Program-made: the position numbers and the translations under genes
From: JASHPR01 sp963808705
Lineage (GTDB): Bacteria; Actinomycetota; Actinomycetes; Streptosporangiales; Streptosporangiaceae
Reading direction: 5' to 3'
Length of the DNA stretch: 64,000 bases
NCBI GenBank assembly: GCA_963808705.1
Contig: CAWEHB010000008.1
Location: 434,001 to 498,000, forward strand
The notes under the pieces: generated by a model
The model's input: only the letters and a program-made list of their open reading frames with translations
Databases searched by the model: none
Told to the model about the DNA's origin: nothing
Shown: one piece after another, positions 1 to 8,888 of the stretch
Layout: each line of letters begins with the position of its first letter
How positions within the stretch are numbered: position 1 is the first letter of the stretch

Positions 1-241
1 GCTGGTCACATTCGGACAGTTCACGGGCACCGATCCCGACAATGGGGTCTCCTACGACGAGGACGACATCCGCGCCGCCGACCGCGACCCGGGGACGGAG
101 GCGGCCGCCGAGGCGGCCGGCGCCGCCGCCGACCTCGACTGCTGGCTGTGGCACCGGCCGCCGCTGGCGCCGGTCGAGGCGTCGGGCGATCGCCAGGTGC
201 TCGGCCGCTTCGAGTCGGCCATCGCGCCCGGCATCGATTAA
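1..241 (+). CDS. Maleylpyruvate isomerase family mycothiol-dependent enzyme, C-terminal part (5' truncated)
   Basis: The open frame runs in from the left edge (codons start at base 2) and stops with TAA at 239-241, giving the last 79 residues of a larger protein. The tail pattern, D-L-D-x-W-L-W-x-R followed by a GD...VL..F stretch ending in a short acidic tail, resembles the C-terminal domain of actinobacterial TIGR03083-type proteins (DinB-like fold, mycothiol-dependent maleylpyruvate isomerase relatives). In that family the N-terminal four-helix bundle holds the metal site, which lies outside this window, so activity cannot be judged. The stop codon lies inside the first copy of a 29-bp tandem duplication. 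The family call rests on a short tail and is moderate. Confidence 0.55.
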   Translation, partial: LVTFGQFTGTDPDNGVSYDEDDIRAADRDPGTEAAAEAAGAAADLDCWLWHRPPLAPVEASGDRQVLGRFESAIAPGID

Positions 242-290
242 AGACGCTCGCAACGCTCATTATCGATGAAAGATGCTCGCAACGCTCATT
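233..290. repeat. 29-bp tandem duplication across a stop codon
   Basis: Two adjacent 29-bp copies (233-261 and 262-290) differ at only two positions (239/268 and 245/274). The first copy contains the TAA stop of the upstream gene. The second copy ends immediately before the AAGGAG ribosome-binding site of the next gene. It looks like a recent slippage or recombination duplication that lengthened the gap between the two genes by exactly one unit. In copy 2 the TAA has become TGA-like in another phase, so it does not restore coding. Confidence 0.9.
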
Positions 291-302
291 AAGGAGAGTC
301 CG

Positions 303-596
303 GTGCTGGTCGCGTTCTCGGTCACGCCGCTCGGAGTCGGCGAGGATGTCGCGGAGTACGTCGCCGACGCGGTCCGGGTCGTCCGCGAGAGCGGCCTGCC
401 GAACCGGACCGACGCCATGTTCACCACGGTGGAGGGTGACTGGGACGAGGTCATGGGCGTCGTCAGGCAGGCGGTGGACGCGGTCGCGGCCAGGGCGCCG
501 CGGGTCAGCCTCTCGCTCAAGGCCGATGTCCGCCCCGGCGTGACCGGGGCACTGGACGCCAAGGTCGAGGCGGTGGAGCGCTACCTCAGCGGCTGA
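303..596 (+). CDS. MTH1187-family thiamine-binding protein
   Basis: A 97-residue protein. The start is GTG 303, chosen because AAGGAG at 291-296 is correctly spaced; an upstream ATG at 273 lies inside the tandem duplication and lacks such a site. The sequence has the MTH1187/YkoF-type fold pattern (PF01910): an opening strand LVAFSVTPLG, a GEDVAEYVADAV helix, the S-G-L-P-N-R..AMFTTVEGDWDEV central part, and a closing segment ending in a helix with VEAVERYL. Family members bind thiamine or related pyrimidines and form tetramers; they are not enzymes. The neighbour upstream is in the same direction, about 60 bp away. The fold assignment is fairly secure, the ligand is inferred. Confidence 0.8.
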   Translation: MLVAFSVTPLGVGEDVAEYVADAVRVVRESGLPNRTDAMFTTVEGDWDEVMGVVRQAVDAVAARAPRVSLSLKADVRPGVTGALDAKVEAVERYLSG

Positions 597-662
597 GGTC
601 TGGCCCCGCCGGGTACGGCCGCGCGGGGTACGGCCCGTGCCGCCGGGATACGCGGCGTGCCG

Positions 663-965
663 TCAGATCGGGCTTTCCGGGTGGTGGAAGTCCCATTCCT
701 CGAGCGCCGCGACGGAGAGCCAGTCCAGGCCCCGCCCGGCCTCGGCCTCGATTCCGTGGGCCAGGGCCGCGATGGCGGCCGCGGCGGCGTACCCGTCCGC
801 CTCATCGGCCGGGCTGGAGGCACCCTCCAGGGCGTGGACCAGCAGTTCCTTGGCGGCCGTGGCCCGGGCCGGCGCCGAGCCGTAGGAGTTGGCCAGGGCG
901 GCGATCGCGCGTCGCACCACGCGCTCGGCCAGCCCGTCAGTCATCGACACCCGTGGTCCCGTCAC
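663..965 (-). CDS. Hypothetical actinobacterial protein, 100 aa
   Basis: I do not recognise this protein. It is small, Ala-rich and probably all-helical, with an acidic C-terminus (LEEWDFHHPESPI). Two starts are possible: codon 1 at 965 or the internal ATG at 944 (MTDGLAERV). Codon choice is strongly GC3-biased and codon usage resembles the neighbours, which favours a real gene. It converges with the thiamine-binding-type gene (66 bp between stops) and lies downstream of adnB on the opposite side of a 137-bp gap, in the same direction as adnB. No signal peptide or membrane segment is visible. Confidence 0.5.
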   Translation of the reverse strand: MTGPRVSMTDGLAERVVRRAIAALANSYGSAPARATAAKELLVHALEGASSPADEADGYAAAAAIAALAHGIEAEAGRGLDWLSVAALEEWDFHHPESPI

Positions 966-1102
966 CGCACCTCCAGTCGGTCAACGCTGCGCATCCTATC
1001 CAGCGGCGCCCAGGCTAGCGACGAACGTTCACGTCCTGTGCAGGACACAGCCTGCGAGAATCCTGAAAGAACGGCCCGGAACCGGCGGGCGCGCGGGGCG
1101 GG

Positions 1103-4100
1103 TTAGCCGGCCGGGATGCTCTCGATCAGCGCTGCGAGGCCCGCCTCGTCGAGCAGGTCAGCGGGACGCACGGTGGCATCGTCGCGCACGTAGTAGAACG
1201 CCGCGCGGACCTCCTCGACCGGCACTCCGGCCAGCGCGGCCCAGGCCAGCCGGTACGCGGCCAACTGCACGGCGACGGCGCGCTCCTCGTCCGGGGAGGC
1301 CGGCCGGCGGCCGGTCTTCCAGTCCACGACGTCGAACCCGCCGCCGGGCGCGTCGGCGAACACCGCGTCGATCCGCCCCCGGACCAGCCGGTCACCGATC
1401 AGCGTCTCGAACGGCACCTCGACCTCGCACGGCCACCGGCCCGACCACTCGCCGGCCTCGAAGCGCTCCCGGAGCCCGGCGAGGTCCTGGCCATCGTCCT
1501 GCTCCGCGCCGGCGTCGGCCGCGCCGAGCAGGTCGCCGGGGTCGATCAGCCGCTGCGGCCCGAACCGCTGCTCCAGCCAGCGGTGGAACTCGGTGCCGCG
1601 ACGGGCCAGCGGGGCCGGCGGGCGCGGCATCGGCCGCCGCACCTGCTGGGCCAGCCCGGCGGGGTCGGCGGCCATGGTCACCATCCAGGACACGGGAAGC
1701 CGCCAGGGCAGTCCGACGGCGACCGCGTCGTCGCCGCGGCGCTGCGCCCGCTCGGTCAGCAGCAGGTCGGCGTCGCGCTGCCAGGCGGCGGCCAGTTCCT
1801 GGTCGGCCGGGTTCAGCTCACCGAGATCCGCTTCGGCGCCCCGCCCGGCCGCCACCGCCTCGGCCACCAGGTCGCCGGCCTCGCGCACCGCCTCGTACCG
1901 CGAGCCCGCCGCGGACGCGGGCCACGACGCCGTGGCCGGCTCGGCCAGGGCCGGGTTCTCCGCGTCCTCGGCGGGCGCCTGCGCCCAGGCCGCGACCGTC
2001 CCGGCGCCGGCCTCGCACGCGGCCCGCGCCTCGTCCAGGAACACCGACGGGCCCAGCCGGGACACGCCGCTCCCCCACCAGTAGCCGGTGCAGCCGAGCC
2101 AGAACGCCGCCCGCGTCGCGGCCACGTACGCCAGCCGGCGCTCCTCGGCCAGTTCACGGTCCACGCACGCCTCGGTGAAGGAGGTCAGCGCCTGCGGGTC
2201 CAGGCCGACCAGAACCGGCAGGTCGGCAGCGTCGCCGCGGAGCCCGAACGGCAGCAGCCGCGGGTTCTCGGTCCACCGCGTGACCAGCTTCGGCCGGGCC
2301 GGGAAGACATGCCCGTGCGGTCCCCCGGACAGGCCGGGCACGAACACCGCGGCCCATTGCAGGCCCTTGGCCGCGTGCACGGTGGCCAGCTTGACCGAGT
2401 CGGTGTCGCCGACTCGTCCCGCCTCCAGGCCGAACTCCTCGGCCTCGGCCGCGGTCAGGTAGGCCAGGAACGCGCCGAGCGTCGGCTCCTCCTGGTCCCC
2501 GGCGAAGGCCGCGGCCGCGTCGGCGAACGCGTCCAGGTCGGCATGCGAGCCCGCCGGGTCGGCACCGGGCCGCGCGGCGACCTCGATGTCCAGCCCGAGC
2601 GCGCGCTCCACCTCGCTCACGAGCTCGGGCAGCGGCCGGCCCGCGTGCCCGCGCAGCGCCCGCAGCTCAGCGGCCAGCGCCGCGAGCCGCGCGTGGCCGG
2701 CCGCCGAGTAGGCACCGGGATCGCCGAGGTCGTCCAGGGCCTCGACCAGGCTGCCCGGATCCGCGGTCAGGTCCGTGACCGCCTGGCGCATCACATCAGG
2801 ATCCGCAGCGCCCTGCTGCGTCCCGCCCTGGTCCGCCGGCCGGTCGCCCGCGCGGGCCAGCCAGCGGGAACGCCGGGCCAGTGCCACCAGGTCGCGCGGC
2901 CCGATCCGCCACCGGGGTGAGGTCAGCAGCCTAGCCAGGGCGTCGGCCGCGGTGGGGTCGTGCATCACCCGCAGCGTCGCCACGACGTCGGCGACCTCGG
3001 GAACGGTCAGCAGGCCGCCCAGCCCGACCACCTCGACCGGGATGCCCCTGGCCTCGAGCGCCGCGCGCAGCGCGGGAAACTGGGCGCGCTTGCGGCAGAG
3101 CACCGCGATGTCGGACGGGCGGACCGGGGCCGGGCGGCCATCCGGCCAGCGGGCACCGTCGGGCGCGACGCCCGCCGGGAGCCCGAGCAGCTCTGCGACC
3201 CGGTTCCCGACCCACTCGGCTTCCTCGGCGGCGGTCTGCAGCAGCGCGCACACCACCGTGCCGCGCGCGGCCCTCGGCGGCGGGGCCACCAGGCGCGGTA
3301 CCTCCGCGGCCGCGGCGCGCAGGTCCTCCTGGATGGCGGCGGCGGCGTCCAGGACCCGGCCGGTGTTGCGGAAGCTGGTGGACAGCAGCGCGGTCGGGGC
3401 CCGCGCCCCGCCGCGGGCCGGGAAGTCCGTGGCGAATCGCCGCAGGTTGCCCGCGCTCGCGCCGCGCCAGCCGTAGATGGACTGGCAGGGGTCGCCGACC
3501 GCGGTCACCGGGTGACCGCCGCCGAACAGCGCCCGGAGCAGCACCAGCTGGGCGTGGCTGGTGTCCTGATACTCGTCCAGCAGCACCACCTGGTACCGGG
3601 CCCGCTCGGCCGTGCCGACCTCGGGATGCCGGTCGGCGATGCGGGCGGCCAGGGCCATCTGGTCGCCGTAGTCCATGACCTCACGGGCCGCCTTCGCCGC
3701 GGCGTAAGCGGTCACCATCGGGAGCAGCTGCTCGCGGACCCGCTGGCACTGCAGGATCTTCTGGACCTGGGCCGGGACCTGGCCGTTGCGACCGGGGACC
3801 GCGCCCCGGAGCCCCCGGGCCAGCCACTCCCCGACCTCTTTCACGTCAGCCGGGCGGCGCAGGTGCTCGGCCAGCTCGCCCGATAGGTCAAGGACGGCCG
3901 CGGTGACCGTGGACGGAGTCCAGGCGATGGCGTCCATCGGGCCGTCGTAGGCGGCCACCACCCGCGCGGCCAGCTGCCACGAGACCGCGGGCGTGATCAG
4001 CCGGAGCGACGGCTCCACGGCCTCGCGCAGCGCGTGGTCGGCAACGAGCCGCCCGGCGTAGGAGTGGTAGGTCGCGATGACCGGGTCGGCCTGCAGCCGG

Positions 4101-4426
4101 TCGTCGGGCGGGCCCGCGCGGTCCGCCGCGGGTGGGCCGAGCCCGGCCCGCCGGAGGCCGTCGAGCCGGCCGCGCACCCGGTCCGCGAGCTCGGCGGCGG
4201 CCTTCCGGGTGAAGGTGAGCCCGAGCACCCGGTCCGGCCGGACCATCCCGTTGGCGACCAGCCAGACCAGCCGGGCCGCCATCGTCTCGCTCTTGCCCGA
4301 GCCCGCGCCCGCGATCACGGCCATCGGGCCGAGCGGCGCGCCGATCACGGCGGCCTGCTCCGCGGTCGGCTCGGCCACGCCGAGCAGCCGCGCCAGATGA
4401 GCGGGGCCGTACCGGGTCGCCGTCAC
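1103..4426 (-). CDS. adnB: AdnB: ATP-dependent helicase-nuclease subunit
   Basis: About 1107 residues, close to mycobacterial AdnB (about 1100). AdnB and AdnA form the actinobacterial heterodimer that unwinds and resects double-strand breaks, replacing RecBCD/AddAB. SF1A motifs are visible: Walker A GAGSGKS (Lys45), Walker B LLDEYQDT, motif III GDPCQSIYGWRGAS, motif V TVHAAKGLQW and motif VI AYVAATRA. A C-terminal RecB-type nuclease domain shows GRIDAVF, VVDWKTG and QLAAYRLAW. I place the start at GTG 4426 (VTATRYGP); the frame stays open to 4501, but that extension (KGEWRGTGRWVGGGG...) is encoded by the dispersed junction element and is probably not native. Lies directly downstream of adnA, co-directional. 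Confidence 0.93.
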   Translation of the reverse strand: MTATRYGPAHLARLLGVAEPTAEQAAVIGAPLGPMAVIAGAGSGKSETMAARLVWLVANGMVRPDRVLGLTFTRKAAAELADRVRGRLDGLRRAGLGPPAADRAGPPDDRLQADPVIATYHSYAGRLVADHALREAVEPSLRLITPAVSWQLAARVVAAYDGPMDAIAWTPSTVTAAVLDLSGELAEHLRRPADVKEVGEWLARGLRGAVPGRNGQVPAQVQKILQCQRVREQLLPMVTAYAAAKAAREVMDYGDQMALAARIADRHPEVGTAERARYQVVLLDEYQDTSHAQLVLLRALFGGGHPVTAVGDPCQSIYGWRGASAGNLRRFATDFPARGGARAPTALLSTSFRNTGRVLDAAAAIQEDLRAAAAEVPRLVAPPPRAARGTVVCALLQTAAEEAEWVGNRVAELLGLPAGVAPDGARWPDGRPAPVRPSDIAVLCRKRAQFPALRAALEARGIPVEVVGLGGLLTVPEVADVVATLRVMHDPTAADALARLLTSPRWRIGPRDLVALARRSRWLARAGDRPADQGGTQQGAADPDVMRQAVTDLTADPGSLVEALDDLGDPGAYSAAGHARLAALAAELRALRGHAGRPLPELVSEVERALGLDIEVAARPGADPAGSHADLDAFADAAAAFAGDQEEPTLGAFLAYLTAAEAEEFGLEAGRVGDTDSVKLATVHAAKGLQWAAVFVPGLSGGPHGHVFPARPKLVTRWTENPRLLPFGLRGDAADLPVLVGLDPQALTSFTEACVDRELAEERRLAYVAATRAAFWLGCTGYWWGSGVSRLGPSVFLDEARAACEAGAGTVAAWAQAPAEDAENPALAEPATASWPASAAGSRYEAVREAGDLVAEAVAAGRGAEADLGELNPADQELAAAWQRDADLLLTERAQRRGDDAVAVGLPWRLPVSWMVTMAADPAGLAQQVRRPMPRPPAPLARRGTEFHRWLEQRFGPQRLIDPGDLLGAADAGAEQDDGQDLAGLRERFEAGEWSGRWPCEVEVPFETLIGDRLVRGRIDAVFADAPGGGFDVVDWKTGRRPASPDEERAVAVQLAAYRLAWAALAGVPVEEVRAAFYYVRDDATVRPADLLDEAGLAALIESIPAG

Positions 4427-4436
4427 GGTGTTTGCT

Positions 4437-4586
4437 GGTTCGCTCGCCTGCGGGCCCCCGCCCCCCACCCACCTCCCCGTCCCTCTCCACTCCCCCTTCA
4501 CTGCGTTGCCTTCCCTCGTCGCCGCGCGCTCGTTCCTCGCTTCGGCTCCTCAGTCCAGGCAACGCGGCGCCCCTCCGGCTCGCTCA
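4437..4586 (-). repeat. Dispersed junction element, copy A (adnA/adnB)
   Basis: Read on the minus strand, this 150-bp spacer begins at the adnA stop (TGAGCGAGCCGGAGGGGC) and continues through CCTGGACTGAGGAGC and GACGAGGGAAGGC into GTGAAGGGGGA, a long run of G-tracts, and a CAGGCGAGCG end. The same blocks occur in the same order at about 18.8, 31.4, 41.3 and 61.9 kb. The G-rich part (C-runs at 4455-4496 on the plus strand) has more than four runs of three or more G separated by short loops, a G-quadruplex pattern on the coding strand just upstream of the adnB start. Confidence 0.8.
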
Positions 4587-7500
4587 CGGGGCCACCTGCC
4601 CGCCGCGCTCGTGTACCGGGCAGCAGGAGGCCACGGGGCAGACCCGGCAGCCGGGATTCGCCGTCGCCTGGAACACCGAGCCCGACATCCCGGTGGCCAC
4701 GGTCTGCACCAGGTCGCTCGCCCAGCCGGGTTCCGGGTCGCTGGCCAGCGAGCCCTGCCGCTGCACCCGCGCCCGGGCGGTCAGCCCGGCCTTGCCGACC
4801 TGCACCAGCTCGGCGCCTCCCGGCTGGGTCAGGCCCAGCTCCTCGAACGCGCCCAGCAGCACGGCCAGCTGGTAGACCCCGAGCTGCGGGTTCCGGTCCA
4901 GCTCGTCATCGGCCGGCCGCTCGACCCGGTCTTGAGGTCGACCACGATCGCGCTGCCGTCGTCGTCGCGTTCCAGCCGGTCCACCCGGCCGGTGATCTCT
5001 ACCTGCCCGATCCTGACCCGCAGGTCTTTCTCGACGGTCACCAGCTCGCGCGGGTTGGCGCGGTGCCAGTCGAGGAACTTGCGCACCATCCGCTCGGCCT
5101 GGTCCCGCTGCTTGGCGCTGTACCAGGCGCTGCCGAAGTCGAGATGACGCCACGCCTCGTCGATGCGCTTGGTGATGTCGGCGTCGTCCGCGCCGTCGGC
5201 GGCCAGCGCGGCCGCGGCGTGGATCACGATCCCGAAATGCCGCAGCACGCCGGGCGTGGTGACGCCGGCGGCCGATTCGAGCAGCCAGCGCAGCCCGCAC
5301 CTGGTGAAGCTCTCCACCTGGGACGGCGACAGCCGGACGGTCCCTTCGGTCACCGGGTCCGGGCTGGACAGCTCGGTGAGCGCGTACCACTGCCGCGGGC
5401 TGGCCCCGCGGACGCCGGCCGCGGCCAGCCGGGCCAGCTGGGCCGCTGCCGCCCGCCGCATCGGCATGGCCAGCGCGCGGTCGGCGGCGGCGCGGCGCAG
5501 TTCCGCGGTGAGCGCGGGCAGCGACAGCCAGCGCCGTCCCGGCCCGGTCACCTGCTCGGGCTCGATGTCGTCGCCGGCCAGCTCCGCGAGGAACCGGGAC
5601 GGCCGTTCCTCGGTGTCCGCCCCGCCGACGGCGGTGACAACCAGGGCGCGCCGCGCCCGGGTCACCGCGACGTAGAAGAGCCTGCGCTCCTCGTCGAGGA
5701 GCTTGGAGGCGAGCGCGGCGGCGGTGGCGTCGGCGGCTTCCCGCTGCTGGCCCGCCGGGCCTGTCCCGCCGTCGAGCACCGTCGGGGCGGCCGCCTCCAT
5801 GAGCTCGTCCATGGACAGCAGCGATCCCCGGGTTCGGACGTCGGGCCAGGTGCCCTCCTGGACCCCGGCCACCACGACCAGGTCCCACTCCAGCCCCTTG
5901 GCCCGGTGCGCGGTGAGGACGGCGACCCCGGCGCCGCGCGCCGCGCGCTCGGCCAGCGTGTCGCCGGCGATCTCCTGCCCGGCCAGGCTGTCCAGGAACA
6001 GCCGCGGCGACCCCTGCGGGAACCTCGCGGTGAACCGGGCGGCCGCGTCGAACAGGGCGACCACCGCGTCCAGGTCGGCGTCGGCGGCCGCGCCGCGGCT
6101 GCCGCCCCCGGCGCTGGCCTGCTGCCAGGACGCGGCCATGCCGGAGGCGTTCCACACCGCCCAGAGCACGTCGTGCGCCGTCCCCCCACCCCCCACCCCG
6201 TCCTGCTTCTCCGCGGCCTGTCTCGCGAGCGCCAGCAGCCCCGCCACGCGCCGCGCCGCCGCGGCGGCGCTGGAGACGCCGGGCGCGGCCGCGCCGCCGG
6301 CGGCCGCTCCGGGCGCGCTCCTGCCCGCCGGCTCGGGCCCGCCGATCAGGACCAGCTCGCGCGGATCGCGCAGCGCCGCCGCGAGCGGCTCCTCGGGGGG
6401 CGGCTCCCCGGCCGCCTGGGCCGCGGCCCGCAGCGCGCGGCGCAGCCGCCGCAGGCCCAGCATGTCGGTACCGCCGAACGGCCCGGTGAGCAGGTCGGCG
6501 GCGGCCTGCTCGTCGAGCGCCCCCGGGCGCAGCGCGCAGTCCAGCAGGCTCAGCAGCGGCCGGGTGCCCGGCTCGGCGGTCAGCGGCAGCCCGTCGCCGA
6601 CGATCGTCACCGGAACCCCGGCCGCGCCGAGGGCCCGCTGCAGCACGGGCACCTGGCGGGTCGCGGAACGCACCAGGACCGCCATGGACGACCAGGCCAG
6701 CCCGTCCATCAGGTGCGCCCGGCGCAGCACGTCGGCGATCACCGAGGCTTCCTGGGCCGCGGTCGCGGCGATGATGACCCGGGCCGTGCCCGGGTCGGCT
6801 CCGGGCAGCGGGATCAGGGCGCGGTGGGAGCGTTCCGGATGCGGGTTTTCCTTGGCCGGGGCGGCGGGCAGCCGGGCCGCGACCCGGCGCGACGCGGCCA
6901 GCAGGAACTTGCCGCTGCGGCGGCAGGTGCGCAGCGCGATTACCTTGGCCGGGCTCCCGTCCGGGGCGCGGAACCTCCCGGTGAACCGGCTGACCGCGCG
7001 GGTGTCGGCGCCGCGGAACCCGTAGATCGACTGGTCCGGGTCGCCGACCACGATCAGTTCCCGCCCGTCCCCCGCCAGCGCGTGCAGCAGGTCCTCCTGC
7101 GCGGGGTCGGTGTCCTGGTACTCGTCGACCAGTACGGCGTCGTAGGCCTGGCGCTCCCGGTCCCTGGTCGCGGCGCGGCCCAGCAGCCCGGCGGCGATCC
7201 GGATGATCTCCGCGTAGTCGTAGGCGGGAACCGGGGCCAGGTCGAAGCGGGCCGCGTACCGCTCCAGGAACCCGCCGGCCGCCATCCAGTCGTCGCGCCG
7301 ACGTTGCTGGCCCAGCCGGGCCAGCCCGCGCCCGTCCAGGCCGCGCTCGGCGGCGCGGAGCAGGAAATCCCGCAACTCGGCCGCGAAGCCCCTGGTGCCG
7401 AGGGCCGGGCCGAGCCGCTCCGGCCAGTTCCGGCCGCCGTCCTCGGCCTCGCCCCGCAGCAGCCGCCTGACCTCGAGCAGCTGCTCCGGGCCGGACAGCA

Positions 7501-7876
7501 GCACCGGCGGCTCGTCGCCGTCCAGCACGAACTCCCTGCGCACCAGGGCGTAGGCGTAGCTGTGGAAGGTCAGCGCGAGCGGCTGCCTGGTGGTCCGGCG
7601 CAGCCGCATCGTGATCCGGTCCCGCAACTCCTCCGCCGCCTTGCGGCTGAAGGTGAGCACGAGCACCCGGGCCGGGTCGATGCCTCGGTCGCTGATCCGG
7701 TGCACCACGGCCTCGACGATGGCCGTGGTCTTGCCCGTGCCCGGGCCGGCCAGCACCAGCAGCGGCCCGCCGGCGTGGCTGACCACCCGCTGCTGGTCGT
7801 CGTCCAGGCCGGGCGGTGCCGCCGACGCGGGCACGGGCCGCCGGACGAGGTGGTAGGCGGGTGCGCTGGAGTCCAT
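4584..7876 (-). CDS. adnA: AdnA: ATP-dependent helicase-nuclease subunit with Fe-S motif (frameshifted near 4919)
   Basis: Partner of AdnB in double-strand-break resection. Start ATG 7876 (MDSSAPAYHL). SF1A motifs: GPGTGKTT (Lys49), LVDEYQDTD, GDPDQSIYGFRGAD, LTAHRAKGLEW and FYVAVTRARR. The C-terminal nuclease domain shows GRVDRLERDD and VVDLKTG. AdnA-type nucleases hold a [4Fe-4S] cluster: one Cys (SFTRCGLRW) is in the main frame, but the last three (CRVCPVASCC) are in another frame. The frame is lost just after VVDLKTGSS, around 4918-4921; adding one base there joins it to PADDELDRNPQLGVYQLAVLL and gives about 1097 residues, the family length. Either a one-base assembly error or a true mutation that removes the cluster ligands. 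Confidence 0.9.
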
Positions 7877-7939
7877 GTCAGTACCGCATTCCAGCAGAAC
7901 CTTCCGACATTTTCGCGGCACTTCCGCAGGGCATCCCAA

Positions 7940-7987
7940 TCAGCGCGGAATTCTTTCCGTTGATCAACGGAAAGAATTCCGCGCTGA
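7940..7987. repeat. Perfect 48-bp palindrome in the adnA/EamA divergent promoter region
   Basis: Bases 7940-7963 are the exact reverse complement of 7964-7987, with no central spacer (centre TTGATCAA) and no mismatch in 24 bp arms. It sits 64 bp upstream of the adnA start and 38 bp upstream of the transporter GTG. The arms are AT-richer than the surroundings (GGAATTCTTTCCG). No T-run follows, so a simple terminator is unlikely; a dimeric-regulator operator or a cruciform-forming site fits better. Confidence 0.95.
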
Positions 7988-8025
7988 CCGATCGTGCCGG
8001 GCTGGCGCGGGGTAGGGAGCCATCG

Positions 8026-8880
8026 GTGCAGGCGCATACCCAGATCACGGTCCCGGTCATCCTGATCGTGATCGGCGCGGGCGCGCTGCACGCGGCCTGG
8101 AACGCCATCGCCAAGTCCATGGATGACCGGCTGGTCGTGTTCGCCCTGATCGGAGTGGCCGCGACGCTCGTCGGCGGCGCCGTTCTCGCCACGGGCGGCC
8201 TGCCGTACCGCGCGGCCATCGGCTTCGCGGTCGTCTCCGCGGCGATCCACATCGGCTACGACCTGGGGCTGATGAACTCCTACCGGCTCGGCGCGTTCAA
8301 CCAGGTGTACCCGATCGCCCGGGGGACGTCGCCGCTCCTGGTGGCGTTCGCCGCCTATTTCCTGGCCGGCGAGCACCTGGGCGCGGTCCCGCTGGCCGGC
8401 TTCGCGGTCCTGGCCGCCGGGCTGGCCAGCCTGGCCTTGTCCTCCGGCCGGCTCACGGCGGCGGAACTTCCGGCGATCGGGGCCGCCGTGCTCACCGGGG
8501 TCGCGATCGCCGCCTACACGGTCGTGGACGGCCTCGGGGTCCGCCGGGCCCATGATCCCTTGGCCTACGCCGGGCTGCTGTTCCTGCTGCAGGGGCCGGT
8601 GTTCCCCGTGGTGGCGGCCCTTCGCCGGCCCGGGCTGACGTGGCTGGCCGGGCCCACGGCGGCCAAGGGGCTGCTGGCCGGGGCGCTGTCCCTGGTCGCC
8701 TACGGGATCGTGCTCTGGGCGCAGACCCGGGCGCCGCTGGCCGAGGTCGCCGCGATCAGGGAGACCAGCGTGGTGTTCGCGGCGCTGATCGGGATGAAGC
8801 TGTTCGCCGAGCGCTTCGGGACCCGGCGGCTGGCCGCCGCCGTCCTGGTCGCGGCGGGCATCGCGCTGATCAGCGCCTGA
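8026..8880 (+). CDS. EamA/DMT-family membrane transporter
   Basis: A 284-residue inner-membrane protein with about ten hydrophobic segments arranged as two five-helix repeats, the drug/metabolite transporter layout. Typical landmarks are GALHAAWNAIAKS in helix 1, the YPIARGTSPLLVAFAAYFLAGE stretch (conserved Arg-Gly and Glu) at the end of the first repeat, and AEVAAIRETSVVFAALIGMKLFAERFG at the matching place in the second. Start GTG 8026 has GGTAGGGAG upstream. The frame is open further upstream but would run through the palindrome. Substrate unknown; members export amino acids, nucleobases or other metabolites. It is divergent from adnAB and convergent with the alkyltransferase-like gene (8 bp between stops). 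Confidence 0.85.
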   Translation: MQAHTQITVPVILIVIGAGALHAAWNAIAKSMDDRLVVFALIGVAATLVGGAVLATGGLPYRAAIGFAVVSAAIHIGYDLGLMNSYRLGAFNQVYPIARGTSPLLVAFAAYFLAGEHLGAVPLAGFAVLAAGLASLALSSGRLTAAELPAIGAAVLTGVAIAAYTVVDGLGVRRAHDPLAYAGLLFLLQGPVFPVVAALRRPGLTWLAGPTAAKGLLAGALSLVAYGIVLWAQTRAPLAEVAAIRETSVVFAALIGMKLFAERFGTRRLAAAVLVAAGIALISA

Positions 8881-8888
8881 GGGACGGG

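Noticed and set aside
4034..7963. 1309-codon open frame on the plus strand opposite adnA/adnB
   Set aside because: It is an antisense shadow of high-GC coding DNA: Arg/Gly/Pro/Ala-rich, no domain resemblance, and the minus-strand helicase motifs are unambiguous.
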